A DNA stretch of 7,061 nt from Actinomycetota bacterium. GTDB taxonomy: Bacteria > Actinomycetota > Actinomycetes > Mycobacteriales > Mycobacteriaceae. Location of the stretch: NCBI GenBank assembly GCA_005787665.1, contig SYAB01000296.1:1-7061 (forward strand), read 5' to 3'. A program made the translations under genes and the position numbers. This document shows positions 1 through 6,482 of the stretch, one piece after another. Positions within the stretch are counted from its first letter, which is position 1; each line of letters starts with the position of its first letter. The notes below the pieces were generated by a model, which saw only the letters and a program-made list of their open reading frames with translations, did not search any database and was not told the origin of the DNA.

Positions 1-656
1 GGCTCCGGCCGCTCCGGCACCGTGTCGCCGAGGGCCCTGGCCAGTTTCGACCCGTGTCCGGCCGGCTCCGCGCCGGCGTCGAACAACCGATTGGCCAGCC
101 GGGCCAGTATCCCGCCAGGATCCCCGCCCGCGCCGTCGACCAGCTCGAGTTCCCATTCCCGCCAACCCATCTCAGCGGCCGTGGAGCCGTCGGCCGGATC
201 GGTGCGCCTGGCGATGACGCGGTCATCGCAGAACTCGGCCAGCGGGGAGTTCTCCGGGCCGTAGAGCATCGTGACGTCGCGGACGGTGGACAGTTGCGCG
301 ACCGGCGCCAACGGGCGATCGCGAACGATCGCACGCACCACGTCGAGCAGATCCTCGGGCACCGACCCGGGATCGGTGCCCAGCGGGGAACGGATTTCGG
401 TGCGGGCCGCGCCGGCCGGCAGCTTGAGGTGCCAGCCGGCGTCGTTGCCCCCGGTGCGCCGGCGCAGCGTCACCAGATTGGCCGCGAGATCGTTGGAGGG
501 GGTGTCGAAGTAGACCGCCTCCAGGTACTGCGTCGGTAGCTTCTCGACCCGTGCCACCGCCGCAAGTCCGTCGAACGACGGGGAGACGGTGTTCTCGGCG
601 ACGTCGAACTTGGTCTCCAGTTCGGTGTGCCGGGTCGGGCCTACGGGCTTCGCCAT
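1..656 (-). CDS. CYTH-domain protein, N-terminal part (probable CYTH-CHAD protein), runs off left edge
   Basis: The minus-strand frame opens at ATG 656-654 and stays open for 218 codons to the window edge, so the C-terminus is missing. What is seen: an ExExK motif at the N-terminus (E12, E14, K16 in ELETK), which defines the CYTH/triphosphate tunnel metalloenzyme fold; then YFDTP (49-53), an Arg-rich strand TLRRR (63-67), WHLKLP (75-80), an acidic strand EWELEL (167-172) and SK (203-204), all in the usual CYTH order. Family knowledge: CYTH domains bind triphosphates or polyphosphate through charged residues lining a barrel. In mycobacteria the gene beside panB (Rv2226 in M. tuberculosis, about 500 residues) carries a CHAD domain after CYTH, so a CHAD half is expected beyond the edge; this is inference. 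The start lies 34 bases after the panB stop with only a weak GGAAA upstream, so coupling to panB is likely. The substrate is unknown. Confidence 0.88.
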   Translation of the reverse strand, partial: MAKPVGPTRHTELETKFDVAENTVSPSFDGLAAVARVEKLPTQYLEAVYFDTPSNDLAANLVTLRRRTGGNDAGWHLKLPAGAARTEIRSPLGTDPGSVPEDLLDVVRAIVRDRPLAPVAQLSTVRDVTMLYGPENSPLAEFCDDRVIARRTDPADGSTAAEMGWREWELELVDGAGGDPGGILARLANRLFDAGAEPAGHGSKLARALGDTVPERPE

Positions 657-690
657 GGTTTCCAGCGTTGCACACCGAAGTGAACGGCCC

Positions 691-1524
691 TCAGAAGCTG
701 TGCTCCTCGGCGGGGAAGGCGCCGGTGGCCACCTCGTCGGCGTACTGGACTGCGGCACGGCGCAGTTCGGCGCCGACGTCGCCGAAACGTTTGACGAACT
801 TGGCGGTTTTTCCGCTGGTGAGCCCGGCCATGTCCTGCCACACCAGCACCTGGGCGTCGCAGCTGGGGCCCGCGCCGATGCCGACGGTGGGAATGGTCAG
901 TTTGCCGGTGATCTGGGTGGCGAGTTCGGCGGGCACCATCTCCATGACCACCGCGAAGGCGCCGGCCTCCTGCACCGCGATCGCGTCGGCGACGGTCTGC
1001 TCGGCCGCGTCACCGCGACCCTGAACGCGGAACCCGCCGAGATGGTTGACGCTCTGCGGGGTGAAGCCGATGTGGGCCATCACCGGGATGCCGGCCGCGG
1101 TCAGCGTCGCGATCTGCGGGGCGACCCGCTCTCCGCCCTCCAGTTTGACCGCGTGCGCCCCGGTCTCCTTGAGGAACCGGGTCGCGGTGGCCAGCGCCTG
1201 CGCCGGGCCGCCCTCATAGCTTCCGAACGGAAGGTCGGCCACCACCAGAGCGTGCTCGGCTCCGCGTACCACCCCGCGTACCAGTGGGATGAGTTCGTCG
1301 ACCGAGACCGGGACCGTGGTGTCGTAGCCGTAGACCACATTGGCCGCGGAGTCCCCGACCAGCAGCACCGGAATGCCGGCCTCGTCGAAGAGGCGGGCGG
1401 TGGAGAAGTCGTAGGCGGTCAGCATGGCCCACTTGTGGCCTTCGGTCTTCATCCGCTGCAGATGATGCGTACGGATTTTGGTGCGTGCGGGCAGGCCGGC
1501 ACCGTAGAGCGACTGCTCTGACAT
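691..1524 (-). CDS. panB: 3-methyl-2-oxobutanoate hydroxymethyltransferase (ketopantoate hydroxymethyltransferase)
   Basis: PanB transfers a hydroxymethyl group from 5,10-methylenetetrahydrofolate to alpha-ketoisovalerate, giving ketopantoate. This is the first committed step of pantothenate and CoA synthesis, and it is cytosolic. The 277-residue product has normal family length and the TIM-barrel landmarks: [17 protein letters not shown] (54-70) with metal ligand D58, [10 protein letters not shown] (94-103) with metal ligand D97, KLEGG (127-131) with E129, HIGFTPQSV (151-159), and VMEMVP (193-198) with catalytic-type E195, followed by the glycine-rich PTVGIGAG (212-219). All expected catalytic and Mg-binding residues are present. 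The start at ATG 1524-1522 is supported by a GGGGA Shine-Dalgarno sequence four bases upstream. The gene is transcribed away from the WS/DGAT gene and towards the CYTH gene, with which it probably forms an operon. The N-terminus ([11 protein letters not shown]) resembles the mycobacterial PanB start. Confidence 0.97.
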   Translation of the reverse strand: MSEQSLYGAGLPARTKIRTHHLQRMKTEGHKWAMLTAYDFSTARLFDEAGIPVLLVGDSAANVVYGYDTTVPVSVDELIPLVRGVVRGAEHALVVADLPFGSYEGGPAQALATATRFLKETGAHAVKLEGGERVAPQIATLTAAGIPVMAHIGFTPQSVNHLGGFRVQGRGDAAEQTVADAIAVQEAGAFAVVMEMVPAELATQITGKLTIPTVGIGAGPSCDAQVLVWQDMAGLTSGKTAKFVKRFGDVGAELRRAAVQYADEVATGAFPAEEHSF

Positions 1525-1528
1525 GTTG

Positions 1529-1533
1529 TCCCC
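1529..1533 (-). promoter_or_regulatory. Ribosome binding site of panB
   Basis: On the minus strand GGGGA stands four bases before ATG 1524. It is the best Shine-Dalgarno match near this start and fixes the choice, and it implies that panB mRNA has a leader. Confidence 0.6.
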
Positions 1534-1660
1534 AGCGTTGGTCGGTTCGATCCTCGTGGCCCATCCGGGTCCCCGGGTTCGCGTGACACCTCAAGTGTGC
1601 CACCGCCGGGGTCCGTCGAGTCAATCCCGCCAGAGTGCCGTTGCTCACAGCGGCCGCGCC

Positions 1661-1666
1661 TAGGAT
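1661..1666 (+). promoter_or_regulatory. Putative -10 element of a leaderless WS/DGAT transcript
   Basis: TAGGAT fits the mycobacterial SigA -10 consensus TANNNT and ends seven bases before ATG 1674. That is the distance expected if transcription begins at the A of the start codon, giving a leaderless mRNA, which is common in mycobacteria. No good -35 is seen: TTGCTC at 1641-1646 is only 14 bases upstream, though -35 elements are often absent in this group. The alternative reading is that AGGA (1662-1665) acts as a Shine-Dalgarno sequence eight bases before the ATG, with the promoter further upstream. Confidence 0.5.
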
Positions 1667-1673
1667 TCGGGAC

Positions 1674-3083
1674 ATGCAGCACCTGCAGCGGCTCAGCGGC
1701 CTCGACGCCAGCTTCCTGTATCTGGAAACCTCCACTCAGCCGTTGCACGTGTGTTCGGTGCTGGAGTTGGACGCCTCCACCATCCCGGGTGGGTACAGCT
1801 TCGAGCGGCTCCGCGACGAGCTCGCCGTCCGGGTCAAGGCCATTCCGACCTTCCGCGAACGGCTGGCCAACAGTTTCCTCAACCTCGACCACCCGGTGTG
1901 GGTGGAAGACGACGAGTTCGACGTTGACCGGCATGTGCACCGCGTCGGCCTGCCCGCTCCGGGTGGACGCGTCGAACTCGCCGAGATCTGCGGGCATCTC
2001 GCGTCGCTGCCGCTGGACCGCCGCCACCCGCTGTGGGAGATGTGGGCGATCGAAGGCCTGGACGGGACCGACGCCCGCAAGGGTGGCCGGCTGGCCGTGC
2101 TGACCAAGATCCATCACGCCGCCGTCGACGGGGTGACGGGTGCGAACCTTATGTCCCAGCTGTGCAGCATCGAACCGGACGCGGCGCCGCCGGAGCCGGT
2201 GGACGCCAGCCGCGGGACCAATCCGCTGCGCATCGCGATCGGGGGTCTGGGGCGGTTCGCGACCCGGCCGATCACCCTGGCCACCAACGTGCTGCCGGCC
2301 ACCGTCACCACCGTGGTGGACACCGTCAAACGGGTCGCGGGCGGCGCCGCGTCGATGGCCTCCCCGTTCGCCGCACCGCCGACACCGTTCAATGCGAGCA
2401 TCACCGCGCACCGCAACGTCGCCTTCGTCCAACTCGACCTCGAGGACATCAAGACCGTCAAGAACCATTTCGGCGCGAAGGTCAACGACGTGGTGATGGC
2501 CCTCGTGTCCGGGGTGCTGCGTACCTACCTCCTCGAGCGCGACGAGTTGCCGGAAGCCAGCCTGGTGGCGATGGTGCCGGTGTCGGTGCATGACCGCTCC
2601 GACCGGCCCGGCCGCAACCAGGTGTCGGGCATGTTCTCCAGCCTGCAGACCCAGATCGCCGACCCCGCCGAACGACTGGCGGCGATCGCCGCGGCCAACA
2701 GCGCCGCCAAGGAACACAGTTCGGCGATCGGCGCCACCTTGTTGCAGGACTGGAGCCAGTTCGCCGGCCCGGCGGTGTTCGGTATCGCGATGCGGGTCTA
2801 CGCGCGTAGCCGGTTGACCGAGCGGCCGGTGCACAACCTGGTGGTCTCGAACGTGCCCGGGCCGCAGATCCCGCTGTACTTCCTCGGCGCGCAGGTGCAG
2901 GCCATGTACCCGCTGGGTCCGATCTTCCACGGCGCCGGACTGAACATCACCGTGATGTCCCTCGACGGGCGGCTCAACGTCGGTCTGATCTCCTGTCCGG
3001 AACTCGTCCCGGACCTCTGGGACATGGCCGACGGGTTCGTCACCGGGATGGGTGAACTGCTGGCGGCGGCCACCACCGGCTGA
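1674..3083 (+). CDS. Wax ester synthase / diacylglycerol acyltransferase (WS/DGAT family)
   Basis: The 469-residue product belongs to the bifunctional acyltransferases that esterify diacylglycerol or fatty alcohol with acyl-CoA, making triacylglycerol or wax ester at the inner membrane or lipid droplets. Seen: the family opening RLSGLDASFLYLET (6-19) and TQPLHV; HPLWEMW (118-124); the catalytic HHAAVDG (147-153), an exact HHxxxDG motif; NDVVMALVSGVLR (271-283); the SNVPGP motif (392-397); GLNITVMS (422-429); and DGRLNVGL near the C-terminus. The length is normal and no key motif is missing. I chose ATG 1674 because the family motif begins a few residues later. A GTG at 1635 would add 13 untypical residues (MPLLTAAAPRIRD) and lies upstream of the likely -10. 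Mycobacteria carry many paralogues (tgs genes), so the exact substrate and paralogue cannot be set from sequence reading alone. The gene precedes hip1 by 48 bases on the same strand and is divergent from panB. Confidence 0.95.
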   Translation: MQHLQRLSGLDASFLYLETSTQPLHVCSVLELDASTIPGGYSFERLRDELAVRVKAIPTFRERLANSFLNLDHPVWVEDDEFDVDRHVHRVGLPAPGGRVELAEICGHLASLPLDRRHPLWEMWAIEGLDGTDARKGGRLAVLTKIHHAAVDGVTGANLMSQLCSIEPDAAPPEPVDASRGTNPLRIAIGGLGRFATRPITLATNVLPATVTTVVDTVKRVAGGAASMASPFAAPPTPFNASITAHRNVAFVQLDLEDIKTVKNHFGAKVNDVVMALVSGVLRTYLLERDELPEASLVAMVPVSVHDRSDRPGRNQVSGMFSSLQTQIADPAERLAAIAAANSAAKEHSSAIGATLLQDWSQFAGPAVFGIAMRVYARSRLTERPVHNLVVSNVPGPQIPLYFLGAQVQAMYPLGPIFHGAGLNITVMSLDGRLNVGLISCPELVPDLWDMADGFVTGMGELLAAATTG

Positions 3084-3107
3084 GACGCCCCGGACCCCGC
3101 GCTACCA

Positions 3108-3113
3108 GGGAGA
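3108..3113 (+). promoter_or_regulatory. Shine-Dalgarno-like GGGAGA upstream of hip1
   Basis: GGGAGA is the only strong Shine-Dalgarno candidate in the WS/DGAT-hip1 gap. It is 10 bases from the out-of-frame ATG at 3124 but 18 bases from the first in-frame hip1 ATG (3132) and 27 from the last candidate (3141). It therefore serves the short leader frame better than hip1 itself, unless ribosomes re-initiate. Confidence 0.4.
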
Positions 3114-3123
3114 TCGTCGGTCC

Positions 3124-3135
3124 ATGGCAGCATGA
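3124..3135 (+). other. Three-codon upstream reading frame (Met-Ala-Ala-stop) overlapping the hip1 start
   Basis: ATG GCA GCA TGA runs from 3124 to 3135. Its TGA overlaps the hip1 ATG at 3132 (ATGA), and the last base of the stop is the first base of the next in-frame ATG at 3135 (TGATG). Both are classic geometries for termination-reinitiation coupling. A good Shine-Dalgarno sequence sits 10 bases upstream. Whether it is translated is inference, and it may simply be chance. Confidence 0.3.
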
Positions 3136-4688
3136 TGGCCATGAGGCTGCATCGTCGCCCCCGCTCGGCCCGCACCGCCCTGGTGTTTCCCGCCGTCATC
3201 CTGCTGCTGTCGGCCAGTGCCGGATGCAGCAGCGTGGTGACGGGCCGGGCGGTCCTGGCCGAGCCCCAGATCGGCCAGCCGATCCAGTGGGGGCCGTGCG
3301 GACCGGGCGGCGGTGGTGGTGGTGCCGCACTGCCCATCCCGGCCAGCGCCCAGTGCGGCAAGATCGCCGTTCCGGTGAACTACGACAGTCCGGAAGGGGC
3401 GCAGGCGACCCTGGCGCTGATTCGGTTCCCGGCCCTGGGCGAGAAAATCGGATCGTTGATCATCAACCCCGGCGGCCCCGGCGAGTCCGGTGTGGAAGCG
3501 GCCGCCAGTCTGCTGGAGGGTATGCCGTCGGAAGTCCGCCAGCGTTTCGATCTGGTGGGCTTCGATCCCCGCGGTGTGGGATCGTCCACCCCCGCACTGT
3601 GGTGCAACTCCGATGCCGACAACGATCGGTTGCGGGCCGATCCGCAGGTGGACTACAGCCCCGAGGGCGTCGTGCGCATCGAGAACACCACCAAGGAGTT
3701 CGTGCAGCGCTGCATCGACAAGATGGGCACCGAGTTCCTGGCCAACGTCGGTACCGCCAGCGTGGCCAAGGATCTCGACGCGGTGCGTGCCGCGGTCGGT
3801 GACGAGAAGATCAACTACCTCGGCTTCTCCTACGGCACCCGGATCGGAGCGGCCTACGCCGAGGAGTACCCGGATCGGGTCCGCGCGATGATCCTCGATG
3901 GCGCCGTCGATCCCAACGCCGACCCGATTCAAGCCGATATCGACCAGGCCGAGGCGTTCCAGGAGGCGTTCAACGACTACGCCGCCGACTGCGCGAACGA
4001 CCCCGACTGCCCGCTGGGCACCGACCCGGCCAAGGCCGTCGATGTCTACAAGAGCTTGGTGGACCCGCTGGTCGAGAAGCCGATGCCGACCAAGGACCCC
4101 CGCGGGCTGAGCTACAACGATGCCCTGGTGGGCACGATCATGGCGCTGTACTCCCCGAATCTCTGGCGGCATCTGACCCGGGGCCTGACCGAGATGACCG
4201 AGGGCCGCGGTGACACCATGCTCGCCCTCGCCGACATGTACATGCGCCGCGATCCGCAGGGCCGCTACACCAACGCCACTGACGCCCGCGTCGCGGTCAA
4301 CTGCGTCGACCAGCCTCCGATCAACGACCGCGCCAAGGTCGTCGAGGAGGACCGCCGACTGCGTGAGGTGGCCCCGTTCATGAGCTACGGCGACTTCACC
4401 GGCCACGCGCCGCTGAGCACCTGCGCCTTCTGGCCGGTGCCCCCGACGAGCACCCCGCATACCGTCTCGGCGCCGGGTCTGTCGCCGGTGCTGGTGATCT
4501 CGAGCACCGGTGACCCGGCCACGCCGTTCCAGGCCGGCGTGGATCTGGCCAAGCAACTCGGCGGAGTGTTGTTGACCTTCAACGGGACTCAGCACACGGT
4601 GGCGTTCCAGGGTGAGCAGTGCGTGGACGACTACGTCGGGGCTTACCTGGTGGATCTGACGTTGCCGGCTGAGGGCGCGAGCTGCTGA
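3132..4688 (+). CDS. caeA: Hip1/CaeA-like cell-envelope serine protease (peptidase S33, TAP-like), predicted lipoprotein
   Basis: This is an exported alpha/beta-hydrolase peptidase, 518 residues from ATG 3132; ATG 3135 or 3141 are equally plausible starts. Seen: a basic N-terminus, a hydrophobic stretch (about 16-29) and SAGC with lipobox Cys32. Ser at -3 is less usual than Leu but is allowed by looser lipoprotein patterns. Then come the oxyanion-hole motif NPGGPG (112-117), FDLVGFDPRG (139-148), the nucleophile elbow GFSYG with Ser233, STGDPATP with Asp461 and GTQHTV with His488. The triad is thus complete. The spacing agrees with M. tuberculosis Hip1 (S228, D463, H490 from memory) once a linker about seven residues shorter before TKDPRGLSY is allowed for. 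Paired cysteines (such as 287 and 293) fit disulfides outside the membrane. Known of the family: M. tuberculosis Hip1 (Rv2224c) is envelope-associated, cleaves GroEL2, and affects envelope integrity and host responses. A run of six glycines (59-64) is unusual. The gene is followed by its own paralogue. Confidence 0.93.
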   Translation: MMAMRLHRRPRSARTALVFPAVILLLSASAGCSSVVTGRAVLAEPQIGQPIQWGPCGPGGGGGGAALPIPASAQCGKIAVPVNYDSPEGAQATLALIRFPALGEKIGSLIINPGGPGESGVEAAASLLEGMPSEVRQRFDLVGFDPRGVGSSTPALWCNSDADNDRLRADPQVDYSPEGVVRIENTTKEFVQRCIDKMGTEFLANVGTASVAKDLDAVRAAVGDEKINYLGFSYGTRIGAAYAEEYPDRVRAMILDGAVDPNADPIQADIDQAEAFQEAFNDYAADCANDPDCPLGTDPAKAVDVYKSLVDPLVEKPMPTKDPRGLSYNDALVGTIMALYSPNLWRHLTRGLTEMTEGRGDTMLALADMYMRRDPQGRYTNATDARVAVNCVDQPPINDRAKVVEEDRRLREVAPFMSYGDFTGHAPLSTCAFWPVPPTSTPHTVSAPGLSPVLVISSTGDPATPFQAGVDLAKQLGGVLLTFNGTQHTVAFQGEQCVDDYVGAYLVDLTLPAEGASC

Positions 4689-4756
4689 AACCGCCGCACA
4701 TCTGATATCGAGGTGTGACCGGACGGCGCTGCCGTGCCGCGCCCGGGCGTGCCACG

Positions 4757-6271
4757 ATGGCGGCCATGAATCGTGCGAGTCGGGCCGGCTCGGCGGCATT
4801 CTCCGCGGCGCTGTGCGTCCTGCTGACGGGGCCGCCGGCCGCCGCCGAGCCAGGGGTGGGCCAGACGGCGACGCCGCCGGCGTGGGGCACGTGCGAGGCC
4901 TTCGTGTCCGACGCCTACCTGCCCACCGCGCAGTGCGCCAATGTCGCGGTGCCGGTGAACGATGCCGATCCCGGTGGGCCGCAGGCGAATCTGGCGGTCA
5001 TCAAGATTCCGGCGTCCGGCGACCGGATCGGGGTGCTGATGATCAACCCCGGCGGACCCGGGGCGTCCGCCGTCGACGCGGTGGTCGGCCTGTCCGACGC
5101 GGTGTCCGACAGCGCCATCGCCGAGCACTTCGACCTGGTCGGCTTCGACCCGCGTGGAGTGGGCCACTCCACACCGGAGTTGCGCTGCCGCACCGATGCC
5201 GAGCGTGATGCGTGGCGCCGGGAGCCGATGGTGGACTACAGCCCTGCCGGGGTCGCCGCCATCGAACAACTCAGCAAGGATCTTGCGCAACTCTGCGTCG
5301 ACCGGATGGGCAAGGCGTTCCTGGCATCCGTGGGAACCGCCTCGGCGGCGCGGGACATGGACCGCGTCCGGGCGGCGCTCGGCGAGGATCAGATCAACTA
5401 CCTGGGCTTCAGCTACGGCACCGAACTCGGCACGGCCTATGTGGAGAGATTCCCCGACCGGGTGCGCACCATGGTGCTCGACGGGGCCATCGATCCGACC
5501 CAGGATCCGCTGGAGTCACTCGTGGAACAGATGGCCGGGTTTCAGGTGGCCTTCGACGACTACGCCGCCGACTGCGCCATGTCGCGGGCCTGTCCGCTGG
5601 GAACCGACCCGGCGAAGTTCGTCGCCCGCTATCACGAACTGGTCGATCCGTTGGTGACCAGGCCGGGGCCGACCACCGACCCGCGCGGACTGAGCTACTC
5701 CGACGCGATCACCGGCACGGTCAACGCGCTCTACACCCCGCGGTACTGGAAGTACCTGACCAGCGGGCTACTCGGCCTGCAGCGCGGTACCGACGCCGAT
5801 GATCTGCTGCTCCTCGCCGACGATTACGAGGGCCGCGACGACAACGGCCGCTACGGCAACGGGCAGGACGCCTTCAACGCGATCCGGTGCGTGGACTCCC
5901 CGACCCCCAGTGACCCGGCGGATTGGGCGGCCGTGGACAAACAGATCCGGCAGCGGGCGCCGTTCCTGTCCTACGGCCAGTTCACCGGTTTCGCCCCGCG
6001 CGACCTGTGCGCGTTCTGGCCGGTGCCGCCGACCTCGAGCCCGCACACGCCCGATCCCGCACCGTCCGGCAGCGTGGTGGTCGTCTCGACCACTCACGAC
6101 CCGGCCACCCCGTACCAGGCCGGCGTCGACCTGGCCCGTCAGCTGGAAGCGCCGCTGATCAGCTACGACGGCACCCGGCACACCGTCGTCTTCGATGGCG
6201 ACTCCTGCGTCGACGATGCGGTGACGGCCTTCTTCGTCGACCGGACCGTGCCCGGCGACCTGTCTTGTTAG
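4757..6271 (+). CDS. Secreted Hip1 paralogue, alpha/beta-hydrolase peptidase (S33, TAP-like; Rv2223c-type)
   Basis: The 504-residue product is clearly homologous to its neighbour hip1. Shared landmarks: NPGGPG (97-102), FDLVGFDPRGVG, VDYSP, VGTAS, the elbow GFSYGTELG with Ser219, DYAADC and CPLGTDPAK, TDPRGLSY, STTHDPATPY with Asp448, and GTRHTV with His475. The full Ser-Asp-His triad is present, so it should be an active hydrolase. The N-terminus (NRASRAG, then an Ala/Leu-rich core and PPAAAE) reads as a Sec signal peptide with an Ala-x-Ala cleavage site, about residues 1-31, and has no lipobox. It is therefore predicted to be secreted rather than anchored, unlike hip1. Start: ATG 4757 or ATG 4766 both keep the signal peptide. 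GTG 4715 would add 14 untypical residues ahead of it. No strong Shine-Dalgarno sequence precedes either ATG. The gap from hip1 is 68 bases. Order and similarity match Rv2223c of M. tuberculosis; its substrate is not known to me. Confidence 0.92.
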   Translation: MAAMNRASRAGSAAFSAALCVLLTGPPAAAEPGVGQTATPPAWGTCEAFVSDAYLPTAQCANVAVPVNDADPGGPQANLAVIKIPASGDRIGVLMINPGGPGASAVDAVVGLSDAVSDSAIAEHFDLVGFDPRGVGHSTPELRCRTDAERDAWRREPMVDYSPAGVAAIEQLSKDLAQLCVDRMGKAFLASVGTASAARDMDRVRAALGEDQINYLGFSYGTELGTAYVERFPDRVRTMVLDGAIDPTQDPLESLVEQMAGFQVAFDDYAADCAMSRACPLGTDPAKFVARYHELVDPLVTRPGPTTDPRGLSYSDAITGTVNALYTPRYWKYLTSGLLGLQRGTDADDLLLLADDYEGRDDNGRYGNGQDAFNAIRCVDSPTPSDPADWAAVDKQIRQRAPFLSYGQFTGFAPRDLCAFWPVPPTSSPHTPDPAPSGSVVVVSTTHDPATPYQAGVDLARQLEAPLISYDGTRHTVVFDGDSCVDDAVTAFFVDRTVPGDLSC

Positions 6272-6291
6272 CGGTCCGCTAGCTGTCGCGA

Positions 6292-6313
6292 TGACGGCCC
6301 GGCAGTGCCGTCG
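6292..6313 (+). terminator. Possible U-tract-less terminator hairpin after the hip1 paralogue
   Basis: GACGGC (6293-6298) pairs with GCCGTC (6307-6312) around an eight-base loop, and a U-G pair can extend the stem. It begins about 20 bases after the stop codon. A competing stem (6296-6301 with 6312-6317) is also possible. There is no U-tract; mycobacterial intrinsic terminators often lack one, but such stems also arise freely in GC-rich DNA. Confidence 0.3.
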
Positions 6314-6424
6314 GGCCCGCCGGGGTCGATGGACTTCCCGGTCTCCGAGGGCGATGGCAACGCCCCCGATCAACAGGTCGATGCGGCAGAGGTCAGTCGA
6401 TCTCAACGCGGTGCCCTACCCGGG

Positions 6425-6460
6425 TCTGCCGCCGCCACCGGGTCCGCCGCCGCCACCGGG
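6425..6460 (+). repeat. Two-copy 18-base tandem repeat
   Basis: Positions 6425-6442 and 6443-6460 are identical except for one base (T at 6427, C at 6445). A partial third unit (GCCGCCGGG) follows. The unit is GCC/ACC-rich, and its 18-base period keeps frame, so in any reading frame it gives a hexapeptide repeat. Confidence 0.85.
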
Positions 6461-6475
6461 GCCGCCGGGTGGTGG
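6450..6475 (+). terminator. GC-rich hairpin upstream of glnA2, possible terminator
   Basis: Bases 6450-6457 (CCGCCACC) can pair with 6468-6475 (GGTGGTGG) through eight consecutive pairs, one of them G-U, around a ten-base loop. No T-run follows. It overlaps the second copy of the 18-base repeat and lies upstream of the glnA2 -10, so it could stop read-through from the protease genes. The function is inference. Confidence 0.35.
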
Positions 6476-6482
6476 ATCCGAC

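Larger units (their letters stand above)
1525..1673. other. Divergent intergenic region, panB / WS-DGAT
   Basis: This 149-base gap must hold promoters for both directions. For the plus strand there is a clear TAGGAT -10 element at 1661-1666. For panB no TANNNT hexamer is visible on the minus strand. The best I can offer is a TTGACT (-35-like, 1619-1624) followed 19 bases later by CACACT, which is weak. A short interrupted inverted repeat, ACAC-N5-GTGT (1586-1598), lies in the middle of the gap; its arms are too short to call an operator. No small gene is supported. Confidence 0.5.

Noticed and set aside
223..675. 150-codon minus-strand frame overlapping the CYTH gene
   Set aside because: It is an Arg/Gly-rich out-of-frame reading; the CYTH frame starting at 656 carries the real motifs.
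589..1521. 310-codon plus-strand open frame antisense to panB
   Set aside because: The minus strand encodes PanB with all its catalytic residues; the plus-strand translation has no family features.
1586..1598. ACAC-N5-GTGT inverted repeat in the panB / WS-DGAT intergenic region
   Set aside because: Four-base arms are expected by chance, and there is no second copy or regulator gene nearby to support an operator.
1666..1673. TTCGGGAC, matching one half of the DosR (dormancy regulator) box next to a WS/DGAT gene
   Set aside because: The second half-site is absent, and the match lies between the -10 and the start codon, where an activator site is not expected.
1635..1673. GTG 1635 as the WS/DGAT start
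   Set aside because: The extra 13 residues are not part of the family N-terminus, and the codon lies upstream of the likely -10 element.
1449..2930. 493-codon minus-strand open frame antisense to the WS/DGAT gene and overlapping the panB start
   Set aside because: Composition is Arg/His/Gly/Val-rich with no motifs, while the plus strand encodes an intact WS/DGAT protein.
4715..4756. GTG 4715 as the start of the hip1 paralogue
   Set aside because: It would put 14 Arg-rich residues in front of a complete signal peptide that begins well at ATG 4757 or 4766.
3102..4799. 565-codon minus-strand open frame antisense to hip1
   Set aside because: The translation is low-complexity His/Arg/Gly/Val-rich with no recognisable domain, and it mirrors the codon structure of hip1; this is a typical GC-rich shadow frame.
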